DNA from: CALNYX01 sp942490925
GTDB taxonomy: Bacteria; Chlamydiota; Chlamydiia; Chlamydiales; JAAKFR01
Assembly (NCBI GenBank): GCA_942490925.1
Contig: CALNYX010000017.1
Span: forward strand, 372,001-436,000
Direction: 5' to 3'
DNA length: 64,000 nt
Shown: in pieces, positions 1 to 6,901 of the stretch
How positions within the stretch are numbered: the first letter of the stretch is position 1
Layout of the letters: every line of letters starts with the position of its first letter
Position numbers and translations under genes: made by a program
Notes under the pieces: model-generated
Told to the model about the DNA's origin: nothing
Databases searched by the model: none
The model's input: only the letters and a program-made list of their open reading frames with translations

Positions 1-290
1 ACGACAATATCCGCATCTAGAGCTCCCTTTTGTACTGCCTCTGCAATTCGGTCAGTTCCCGTCATATGCTCTTTACTTGTCATCACCACATCTGCCCCAA
101 ATGCTTTGGCATGCTCAAAGATACGCTCATCATCGGTTGCGATCAGGATTTTTTCAATCAACTTAGATTTAGTGACTTGATCATAAGTTCTTTGGAGCAG
201 AGATTTACCCAGGAGATTTTTGAGAACTTTGCCTGGAAGGCGAGAGCTCTGAAAACGGGCAGGAATAACAGCAGTCACAACGTTTGGCAT
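1..290 (-). CDS. kdsB: KdsB, CMP-KDO synthetase (N-terminal part; runs off the left edge)
   Basis: 3-deoxy-manno-octulosonate cytidylyltransferase activates KDO with CTP for lipopolysaccharide core synthesis in the cytoplasm. The reverse strand from the ATG at 290 reads MPNVVTAVIPARFQSSRLPG, the nucleotide-binding N-terminus typical of the family (IPAR.xSSRLPGK), followed by a glycosyltransferase-A-like stretch with ATDDERI and the MTSKEHMTGTDRIAEA segment characteristic of KdsB. About 96 of roughly 250 residues are present; the rest lies beyond the window. No clear Shine-Dalgarno sequence precedes the ATG. Family assignment is firm from motif order; whether the gene is intact cannot be seen. 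Confidence 0.88.
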   Translation of the reverse strand, partial: MPNVVTAVIPARFQSSRLPGKVLKNLLGKSLLQRTYDQVTKSKLIEKILIATDDERIFEHAKAFGADVVMTSKEHMTGTDRIAEAVQKGALDADIV

Positions 291-426
291 AGAAAGAGGG
301 TAGTTGAACAGAAGAAAAACCGCAAGAACATCTTATAAATAATTTAGTAACAAATAATTAAAAAATTACTTATTTAAATCATGTGATTAGTTACAATTGA
401 GTAAAAGACGGTAAATTAAGGTTATT

Positions 427-1026
427 ATGAAAAACAATATTATCTTGAATATCCTGGCTTGCGGATTAGTACTCTCTTCTCCTTTGCTGGCATTTTCCTA
501 CAGCAACAATACAACAAAACAACAAACTAATTGGAAGCCATTTACGTCTACAAAGAGCAATTTTACGATTGATTTTCCGGGTGAGCCGGAGCATATCGAG
601 CAAACAATTGAGATTCCAAAGACAGATCTTTCAATTGCTTACCATACATTTATCAGTGAGCCTAACGAGAATATGGTTTATGTCGTTTCAGTTTGGGATT
701 ATCCAAGTGAAATCGACATGTCAAAGCCAGAACTCAATCTTCAAGATGGTTTTGGTGGTATGCTTTCAGCTCTTCCAGGCTCTGAAGTGCTTTCAATGAA
801 TATGGGTGAAACTAACGGGTTTAAATCACTCGAATTTTTAGTGAAGAATGAAGATATTTACTTTCAGGGGAAGTTGATCCTGGTGAACAACACCCTTTAC
901 CAAGTGTTTACAGTTTATAAGAGTGACGAGCAGAAGAACGTTGATTACGACCATTTCATCGGCTCATTCAAGTTGCTTAAGGCAGACAAAGTGCCTGTCA
1001 AAAAAGCCAAGCGTATGAGCGTCTAA
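427..1026 (+). CDS. Secreted hypothetical protein, about 199 aa
   Basis: I do not recognise the family. The product starts with a classical signal peptide (basic KNN, hydrophobic core of about residues 5-22 ending near AFS), so export to the periplasm or beyond is likely. The mature part is a soluble mixed domain of about 170 residues beginning with a region (SNFTIDFPGEPE) that resembles small exported proteins of the kind with a beta-sheet PsbP/Mog1-like fold, but that is only a resemblance in style. The C-terminus is basic (KKAKR). It stands alone, is preceded by an AT-rich leader of about 130 bases and is followed by a strong hairpin terminator at 1072-1097. Confidence 0.75.
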   Translation: MKNNIILNILACGLVLSSPLLAFSYSNNTTKQQTNWKPFTSTKSNFTIDFPGEPEHIEQTIEIPKTDLSIAYHTFISEPNENMVYVVSVWDYPSEIDMSKPELNLQDGFGGMLSALPGSEVLSMNMGETNGFKSLEFLVKNEDIYFQGKLILVNNTLYQVFTVYKSDEQKNVDYDHFIGSFKLLKADKVPVKKAKRMSV

Positions 1027-1071
1027 TACTACTCGTAAAAAGTTCCTCCTAGGGGTTGTTATTCAAAAATG

Positions 1072-1097
1072 GGCAGATCTTCGGATCTGCCTTTTTT
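1072..1097. terminator. Bidirectional rho-independent terminator with UUCG tetraloop
   Basis: An 8-bp perfect stem (GGCAGATC/GATCTGCC) closes on a TTCG tetraloop and is followed by six T on the plus strand. On the minus strand the same hairpin is followed by ATTTTT. It lies between the convergent secreted-protein gene and the DoxX gene and overlaps the DoxX stop codon, so it probably serves both. Confidence 0.85.
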
Positions 1098-1560
1098 ATA
1101 GGCTACGGCCGTAGACGGAACGTTCAATCCAGTAGTCAATTGAGAAGAAGCCAGACCCGAAACAACAGACGATCAACGAGGCATAGAGATAGAGGAAAGG
1201 GGGTTGTTCAAAGAAGACTGTCGGGGCAATAAAGAAGTTGATGAGAGCAACTGAATGGGCTGTAGCATAAGCCACAATGAATAGAGCGATTAAAAAAAGA
1301 GTGGAGATTCGGCTCCAGAGACCAAGAACAAGTGAAATGCCTCCGACGAGCTCAATGAGTCCTGCTAGCCATGCGCTGAAACCTGGCCAGGGGATGTTAA
1401 GCGTCGCAAAAAAATGAGTCACCTCCGATAGGTTAAGCCATTTTCCAAAGCCAGCAACGATCAGCAGACCGCCCCAGTAGAGACGGATGGCAAGAAGGAG
1501 GAAGTGGCGAAAGAAATTTTCACCTTTAACTAAATTACGGTAAGTATTTTTTGAACTCAT
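1096..1560 (-). CDS. DoxX family membrane protein
   Basis: A 154-residue protein with four hydrophobic segments (about residues 20-40, 62-82, 86-106 and 122-140). The first segment carries the RLYWGGLLIVAGFGKW signature of DoxX/DoxD-type proteins, and the second the GLIELVGGISLVLGLWSR pattern, both typical of the family. DoxX proteins are inner-membrane proteins linked to quinone or redox functions in other bacteria; the exact role here cannot be told. It is a single gene, transcribed leftward towards the shared terminator, divergent from the large Inc-like gene. Family confident, function open. Confidence 0.82.
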   Translation of the reverse strand: MSSKNTYRNLVKGENFFRHFLLLAIRLYWGGLLIVAGFGKWLNLSEVTHFFATLNIPWPGFSAWLAGLIELVGGISLVLGLWSRISTLFLIALFIVAYATAHSVALINFFIAPTVFFEQPPFLYLYASLIVCCFGSGFFSIDYWIERSVYGRSL

Positions 1561-1610
1561 GCCAAACTGTATAACAGAGAGTTGAAATATTTGAAAATAT
1601 AAAAAATCAG

Positions 1611-1639
1611 TTAATTTTTTCAGTTAGCTCTGCTACAAT
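1611..1639 (+). promoter_or_regulatory. Candidate sigma-66/70-type promoter of the large Inc-like gene
   Basis: TTAATT at 1611-1616, a 17-bp spacer and TACAAT at 1634-1639 match the housekeeping pattern. The ATG at 1648 is only 9 bases past the -10 box and lacks a Shine-Dalgarno sequence, so the transcript may start at or just before the initiation codon. Confidence 0.45.
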
Positions 1640-1647
1640 GCCAGTCT

Positions 1648-4600
1648 ATGAATGGAGTAGCGGTACATATTTCTTGCGGTCCAAATACCAAGTATTTGAG
1701 CCAACCTTATTATCAAGCAGCATTAGTTGCGACAGTGGCTTTAGGCATCATTGCTACAGCATTAGCGGTGACTCAGTTTTATCCTGGTTCGATGCAATTT
1801 TATGCATCGGTAGCCGTTTCTGGAACAGGGTTTACGCTCTTTGCGCTTCTAGTGATTCGTGGTTGTATTTCCAGAGAAATTGTTTCAGAAGAGCCAAAGG
1901 GAAATGGCACAGATCATGAGCTGCCTCCACAAGAAGAGCAACCTCTAAGAGGACCAACACCGCCTCCACAAGAAGAGCAACCTCCAAGAGAACCAACGCC
2001 ACCTCCAAGAGAACCAACGCCACCTCCAAGAGAACCAACGCCACCTCCAAGAGAACCAACGCCACCTCCAAGGGTAGTAACGCCTGTTCGAGATGAGGAG
2101 TCTCCACCTCCTGAGATTTCATTGCCTGCGAGTGCTGCATCAATATTGCCAAGCTTACCAGGTGATGAAAGTGCGAGCGCTGCTAGCACGTCTACAGCGG
2201 CTGCAGACTCTTCCGTTGGAACACCTTCTCCTCCAGCTCAGAAGGAACCCGCCGCGCCAGAGGGGTCTATTGAGAGATTGCCTAGAACGACTCTGCCCAA
2301 CCACACCGTCTTGAGCTGGCTATCTGGATGGTTACAAGCCGCTGTGAGAGGTGGAGGCGAAATTCAAAAATGTCTCTCTTTCCACCTCACAACAGAGTTA
2401 GCTCAGCAAGTCCCGCTCATTATCGGTAATAGTCAGAATCCACTAGGCGATGCGATTCGTAAGATTGGAGTCTGCTTAAGAGAGCACTCTGCTGATTATG
2501 TGAAGCAACGCGAAAATCTCTTTAAGCTGATCGATGAGGCTTGGTGGACGCAGGAATATCAAGCTTATCTCAATCATGAAAAGCTGTTTGTAGGAGATGC
2601 ATTCTTTGAAAGGAGTGTGCAAGACAAAGAACTCTTTTTTAGAGCGCGCTATCTGCAACAGCTTTGCATGAAAATGTTCACTGGAGTGCATCTTCATGCT
2701 TACGCAGATGCAGCCGTTCATCGAGCGATTCAAGCCGGAATAGCAGAAAAGCTGAGAGTTGTCGTTGATCAAGCAGTCGCTGTTCAAGACATACGTGCAG
2801 GCAAAACTCGTAGAGAACTCATAGTACGTGAGGGAGTTACTCAACTTTCGCCAGGAAATGCTGAAGTTATTGGGACCATTTGTAAAGAGGTTGTGGCGAT
2901 CATCTCAGCTAGCAATGGGCATAAGGCTCGCCTTACCAATGAGCTTTTGGAAAGAGTTTCTGAACAAGTACTTGCAAACTTGGATGGCGATATGCCTCTT
3001 CACAAACTATTAGATTTTGACAGAGAAGCCATAGAAAAAGCTCCCGGGGCTTTGAAAGGGAGTTTTGCGTTTAAGACGGTCAATCAAGCAGCGGGCGGAT
3101 ATTTTGGAGACTTTTTCCCTCTTAGAAGAAACAACTTCGCTTCGCATCTTTGGACAGGGGTTTATACGGTTGGAAGTGAAAGACGTACTGTTGAGTTTTT
3201 ACGTTTTGGGTCACCGACAGGGCAAGAGAACCTTGATAACCCAGCAGCGTTAGAGAGCGCCTTTACCTGTTTTTTAGATGCTTGTCGTCGAGATGGAAAG
3301 CGGCTCGTTTCATTCCAGTTGCAAAACCGAAAAGTGAAAACAGGTAAGTCTGACAATGAGCAGCCCCGTATCCAGGCAATGATTGATTTGGCAACGCGCG
3401 AATATCCAGATGTTTTAAAGGTGGTCACCTTCCCGATGAATGATGAGTTTTTCAAGTTGGGCTTGGGTAAGGGCGCTGGTACGCCTCAGAGGCCTATAGA
3501 AACGACAGATTTCATAGAATCATTGCTTAAACGGATGTCGAACAGTGAGCTCTTTCATTTTCCTGAGGCTAATTTCATCAAGAACCATGAAGTGGAAATC
3601 CGAGCTCTGTTTCAGCAGATTGCTGAGAGCTGTTTTGGAGCGCACGCAGTTAAAGCAGCGGTCCTGACTGAAAACAGACAAAAGCGTGTTTTCCAAATGC
3701 TTGCCTATACTGCGATGATTGAATACTGCACCGTCTACTTCAAGGCTGATTATGCGCATGCGCAGTGTAAAGACGCAATGGACCGTGCAATGTCTCTGAT
3801 GTCCCTCGCCTACTATGTGAACCTCGTTCGTCAAAATCGAGAGGGTGTGGCTGAAGAGCGGGAGAATATGCGCGTGCTTGTCCATCATGCGCCTCTTTTT
3901 ATCAAAGGAATGGGAATGCATGGAGAGCGCTTTGCAATGCTCATTGAGGCATTAGAGCACTTGGAGCAGCGGGTCGACTTTGACAAACTTAGAGACGTCA
4001 AAACGCAAGTTGGCGGAGTAGATGTTTTCCCTGCTGAAATGGCGATTGTTAAGGCAGCTGGCCAAGCAGCAAATCCCTTTTCTATAGAAGCGCGCGCAAT
4101 TGAAGGGACAAGAGTTCCTGCACAGGCTGTCGACTTGGAAGAGTACGCGGCGCTTTTAGCTGCTGAGCATGATGTTTATCGTTGTGTTGAAGAGAACTAC
4201 ATTGTAAATGAAAACGTGGTTGATAGAGGAGAAGCGACAAAAATTCAATTTCGAAAGGATCTAGATCGTGGTTGGCTCTACTTACGTGATGGAGAAAAGC
4301 TTGATCCAGGTTTTACGCATCCAACTTTGCAAGGCGACAATGTGCTGTATGCGGATCCTATCCAATTTAGAAGGGAAGAGGAAAAGCTCCGTGGAAGCGT
4401 GCAAGATCAAGTTGCCGGGATTATGGCTGAATATGGGCAGATGTACTTTGATGCTTGGGAGACTTTCTTGGATGGGCAAGAGAATTCAGGGCTGCTGATG
4501 GAGATGATGCATCAAGGTTCGCTTGCTGTTTTAACGAAGCATATAAAAGCTCGCTATACCCATCAGGATTTTGAGATCCATGTAGGACAGCGAGAAGAAA

Positions 4601-4902
4601 ATACAGGTCGGGCAAATGCCTGTGTGAATGTCCGTACTGAAGGTGGAAAAGTGCGTTTTATCGAAGTCTATCATGTCTACAAGATTAACTTTGAACTCTC
4701 TCCAGCGGATATTCGTACTCACTATATGCAGGGAATGGTGCGTATTGATGTCGAATCTGGCGATGCAGAGGTTATATGTAGTCCTCCTGGTTTTGAGGAG
4801 CATGAATATTTCAAGTCTGATACACTCGATACCGCTGCTCTATATCTACAAAGATCTGGGCAAAGTGGTATTGGAGACTCCTCCTACGCGGTTATATTGT
4901 GA
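1648..4902 (+). CDS. Large Inc-like protein with proline-rich repeat and CX5R phosphatase-like motif
   Basis: A 1084-residue protein. Residues about 24-72 hold two closely spaced hydrophobic segments separated by a short polar turn (QFYPGS), the bilobed hairpin that defines chlamydial inclusion membrane (Inc) proteins. Residues about 91-145 are a low-complexity proline-rich stretch with PTPPPRE repeats. A large soluble region follows; at residues 707-713 it has CKDAMDR, a C-X5-R P-loop like that of protein tyrosine and phosphoinositide phosphatases (compare CKSGKDR in SopB/IpgD), though the glycine and threonine usual in that loop are missing. Residues about 831-1060 are homologous to the C-terminal domain of the protein at 5834-6862. 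The stop overlaps the GTG start of tsaC by four bases. Likely a type III effector inserted in the inclusion membrane; the phosphatase idea is inference. Confidence 0.75.
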   Translation: MNGVAVHISCGPNTKYLSQPYYQAALVATVALGIIATALAVTQFYPGSMQFYASVAVSGTGFTLFALLVIRGCISREIVSEEPKGNGTDHELPPQEEQPLRGPTPPPQEEQPPREPTPPPREPTPPPREPTPPPREPTPPPRVVTPVRDEESPPPEISLPASAASILPSLPGDESASAASTSTAAADSSVGTPSPPAQKEPAAPEGSIERLPRTTLPNHTVLSWLSGWLQAAVRGGGEIQKCLSFHLTTELAQQVPLIIGNSQNPLGDAIRKIGVCLREHSADYVKQRENLFKLIDEAWWTQEYQAYLNHEKLFVGDAFFERSVQDKELFFRARYLQQLCMKMFTGVHLHAYADAAVHRAIQAGIAEKLRVVVDQAVAVQDIRAGKTRRELIVREGVTQLSPGNAEVIGTICKEVVAIISASNGHKARLTNELLERVSEQVLANLDGDMPLHKLLDFDREAIEKAPGALKGSFAFKTVNQAAGGYFGDFFPLRRNNFASHLWTGVYTVGSERRTVEFLRFGSPTGQENLDNPAALESAFTCFLDACRRDGKRLVSFQLQNRKVKTGKSDNEQPRIQAMIDLATREYPDVLKVVTFPMNDEFFKLGLGKGAGTPQRPIETTDFIESLLKRMSNSELFHFPEANFIKNHEVEIRALFQQIAESCFGAHAVKAAVLTENRQKRVFQMLAYTAMIEYCTVYFKADYAHAQCKDAMDRAMSLMSLAYYVNLVRQNREGVAEERENMRVLVHHAPLFIKGMGMHGERFAMLIEALEHLEQRVDFDKLRDVKTQVGGVDVFPAEMAIVKAAGQAANPFSIEARAIEGTRVPAQAVDLEEYAALLAAEHDVYRCVEENYIVNENVVDRGEATKIQFRKDLDRGWLYLRDGEKLDPGFTHPTLQGDNVLYADPIQFRREEEKLRGSVQDQVAGIMAEYGQMYFDAWETFLDGQENSGLLMEMMHQGSLAVLTKHIKARYTHQDFEIHVGQREENTGRANACVNVRTEGGKVRFIEVYHVYKINFELSPADIRTHYMQGMVRIDVESGDAEVICSPPGFEEHEYFKSDTLDTAALYLQRSGQSGIGDSSYAVIL
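1981..2073 (+). repeat. Four exact tandem copies of a 21-bp unit (PTPPPRE)
   Basis: The unit CCTCCAAGAGAACCAACGCC plus one A repeats perfectly four times (1981-2064), followed by nine bases of a fifth. It encodes the proline-rich segment of the large Inc-like protein. Exact DNA identity means the copy number is recent and probably variable by slippage or recombination without changing the frame. Confidence 0.9.
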
Positions 4903-5792
4903 CACAGGTTTTTTCATTAGAACAAATCGAGCAAGCTGCTCAGCTTCTTAGAGAAGAGCAGCTCGTTGCTTTCCCAACGGAAACAGTCTATGGTTTGGGC
5001 GCTCCAATTTTTTCCCCTAAAGCCATTGCGAAAATCTTTCAGGTCAAAAGACGTGCTTCAGATAATCCGCTTATCGCGCATGTTGCAGATTTGAAACAGG
5101 CTGAATCAATCGCCTTTTTGTCTGATGACTTTTATGTTCTAGCCAAGGCCTTTTTTCCAGGTCCTTTGACGCTTGTGATGAAGAAGCGAGAGTGTGTACC
5201 GGATGTGGCCTCCTCTGGGCTGGATACAATTGGTGTGCGGATGCCAGCACATCCTGTGGTTCAGGAATTGATCCGACTTGTCGGTCAGCCGATTGTCGCT
5301 CCATCAGCCAATCTCTCTGGCAAACCTAGCGCGACGCGTGTAGAGCATGTGCTTGCCGATTTTGATGGTGAAATTGGTGGTGTCATCGAAGGGCAGTGTT
5401 CATTTGGTTTGGAGTCGACAGTGCTGCTTTTGGAACCGGAGCCTGTTTTGCTACGTCCTGGACGGGTGACAAAAGAGGAGCTCGAGGCTGTTTTAGGCAA
5501 GTCGATTGCGTTAGCAGGAGAGACAAGCGAGCCTCGCTCACCAGGAATGAAGTACCGTCATTATGCTCCAAATGCACGTCTCTTGTTGTTTGAAACGCAA
5601 GAGGAGTTGCAAGCACATCTACGCATGTTTCCTGATGTAACGCGAGAGGTTTTGGATGTCTGTGCAAGCAGGCTCTACCACGATTTGCGCGAAGCTGATC
5701 GCAAAGGGTGCGAGGAAATTGTGGCGCTTTGTGATGAAAAAATCCGTCAAGATTCTGCCTTGATGAATCGCTTGAACAAAGCTTCTCAATAA
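4899..5792 (+). CDS. tsaC: L-threonylcarbamoyladenylate synthase (TsaC/Sua5 type)
   Basis: Makes threonylcarbamoyl-AMP from threonine, bicarbonate and ATP, the first step of the t6A37 modification of ANN-decoding tRNAs. The N-terminal YrdC domain shows AFPTETVYGLGAP, the KRRASDNPL ligand-binding segment and PSANLSGKPSATR. The protein is 297 residues, longer than bare YrdC proteins, and has the SPGMKYRHYAP linker followed by a C-terminal domain, so it is the two-domain Sua5 form. Start is GTG at 4899, overlapping the stop of the upstream Inc-like gene, which implies translational coupling. It sits between two paralogous Inc-like genes to which it has no obvious functional link. Confidence 0.92.
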   Translation: MTQVFSLEQIEQAAQLLREEQLVAFPTETVYGLGAPIFSPKAIAKIFQVKRRASDNPLIAHVADLKQAESIAFLSDDFYVLAKAFFPGPLTLVMKKRECVPDVASSGLDTIGVRMPAHPVVQELIRLVGQPIVAPSANLSGKPSATRVEHVLADFDGEIGGVIEGQCSFGLESTVLLLEPEPVLLRPGRVTKEELEAVLGKSIALAGETSEPRSPGMKYRHYAPNARLLLFETQEELQAHLRMFPDVTREVLDVCASRLYHDLREADRKGCEEIVALCDEKIRQDSALMNRLNKASQ

Positions 5793-5827
5793 ATCTTTTA
5801 TTTGCTATCTTCTAACGCTTTAAGAGG
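5781..5827 (+). repeat. 47-bp upstream element, copy 1
   Basis: This stretch, spanning the end of tsaC and the leader of the second Inc-like gene up to its AAGAGG ribosome-binding site, aligns without gaps to 6851-6897 at 35 of 47 positions, including CTTCTCAATAAA and TTATTTG.TATCTTCT. It may hold a promoter duplicated together with the flanking gene. Confidence 0.55.
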
Positions 5828-5833
5828 CAGTGT

Positions 5834-6862
5834 ATGAATGAAGTAGCAGTAGTTCATGTGGGGTGTGGACCTAATCTAGGTTTTATCAAACACCCCTTCT
5901 ATCTGACAAGTTTGGTTACAACACTTGCTTTGGGGATCATTGCAACTGCTATTGTGGCTACGCAATTTCCAGTCGGATCGCTCCAGTTTTACGCGTCAGT
6001 TGGCGTTGCAACAACGAGCTTCACCCTCTTTACACTTTTAGTGATGCGAAGTAGCATCACTAAAGAGCTTATTCGCATTCTTAACCCTCTTGCCGATCAA
6101 AGGCGTGTCCGGGTTCCGGCTCATGCGCGCGATGTTCCTGAATACATTAGGCTTCTTGCAGAAGACCGCGATGGTTATCGTGCAACAGAGAGCAACTACA
6201 TTACGAATCATGCTTTTGCGTATCGCCCAGCTTCAGGGGGTAGCAAGAAGGGAACGGATTACCAGTTTGCAGTGGATCATGCAAGGGGGACAGTTCTCTT
6301 GCATAAGGGACGACCGATTCCTTGCAAATATGATGCTAGCATTCAAGAGATAGCCGCAAGGCATTATGATCAAACAGACTTTGATCGCCTGGTAGGCGAC
6401 GATCAGGAAAGACAAAAGTTGTTTTCTAAGGCAAAGCTTGGCGGATACACTGCATTCGTGGATCAATTTCCTAATGCAGGATTGTTGAAAGAGTTAGCGC
6501 AGCAAGGGGCACTTGAACCGTTAATGAAAGAACATGCTGTGGCCCGCTATCATCGGCTAGATCTTGGATTTTGTGTTATGCAACAGGGAATAGTTAACAC
6601 TGATCAACGTTGCTCCTGTTCAGGATGGGATTTTCGCACTAGAAAAGGTGAAGTGCGTTTTATTGATGCCTACCAATTCTTTAAAATCTGCTCGCCAGAA
6701 CCGATCAGAAATTTTTGCACGCACTATTTCCAAGGGAGAGTGACAGTTAATCTACGCACTGGAGATGCAGAGTTTGTCTTAAGTCCACCGACTCATGCAC
6801 CGCTTAGTTTTTTCACTTTGGCAAACGGCAAGACAACTGAATTTCTCTATTCTTCTCAATAA
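5834..6862 (+). CDS. Inc-like protein, short paralogue of the 1648-4902 product
   Basis: A 342-residue protein. Residues about 25-72 form the two-segment hydrophobic hairpin characteristic of chlamydial Inc proteins and are closely similar to those of the 1084-residue protein upstream (both have LGIIATA and SVG/SVA around a Q-F-Y turn). Residues about 101-325 match the C-terminal domain of that protein, for example RYHRLDLGF against RYTHQDFEI and KGEVRFIDAYQFFKI against GKVRFIEVYHVYKI. The proline-rich and phosphatase-like middle of the longer protein is absent. The ATG at 5834 has an AAGAGG ribosome-binding site. Probably an inclusion membrane protein exposed to the host cytosol; the domain itself is unknown to me. 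Confidence 0.75.
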   Translation: MNEVAVVHVGCGPNLGFIKHPFYLTSLVTTLALGIIATAIVATQFPVGSLQFYASVGVATTSFTLFTLLVMRSSITKELIRILNPLADQRRVRVPAHARDVPEYIRLLAEDRDGYRATESNYITNHAFAYRPASGGSKKGTDYQFAVDHARGTVLLHKGRPIPCKYDASIQEIAARHYDQTDFDRLVGDDQERQKLFSKAKLGGYTAFVDQFPNAGLLKELAQQGALEPLMKEHAVARYHRLDLGFCVMQQGIVNTDQRCSCSGWDFRTRKGEVRFIDAYQFFKICSPEPIRNFCTHYFQGRVTVNLRTGDAEFVLSPPTHAPLSFFTLANGKTTEFLYSSQ

Positions 6863-6897
6863 ACTCATTATTTGTTATCTTCTGTCTTTTCAGGAGG
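6851..6897 (+). repeat. 47-bp upstream element, copy 2 (acn leader)
   Basis: Ungapped partner of 5781-5827. It starts in the last codons of the short Inc-like gene and ends in the AGGAGG ribosome-binding site of acn. The repeat implies that the segment carrying the short paralogue arose by duplication that also copied the downstream control region, or that both elements bind the same factor. Confidence 0.55.
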
Positions 6898-6901
6898 TCT
6901 C

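Noticed and set aside
30..338. Plus-strand open frame at the left edge
   Set aside because: The minus strand clearly encodes KdsB here; the plus frame has no recognisable protein character.
1981..2073. CRISPR-like array
   Set aside because: The 21-bp units are contiguous without spacers and encode protein; likewise the 99-bp and 81-bp arrays.
1832..2189. Glycine- or leucine/valine-rich minus-strand frames opposite the proline repeat
   Set aside because: Shadows of the 21-bp proline-coding repeat.
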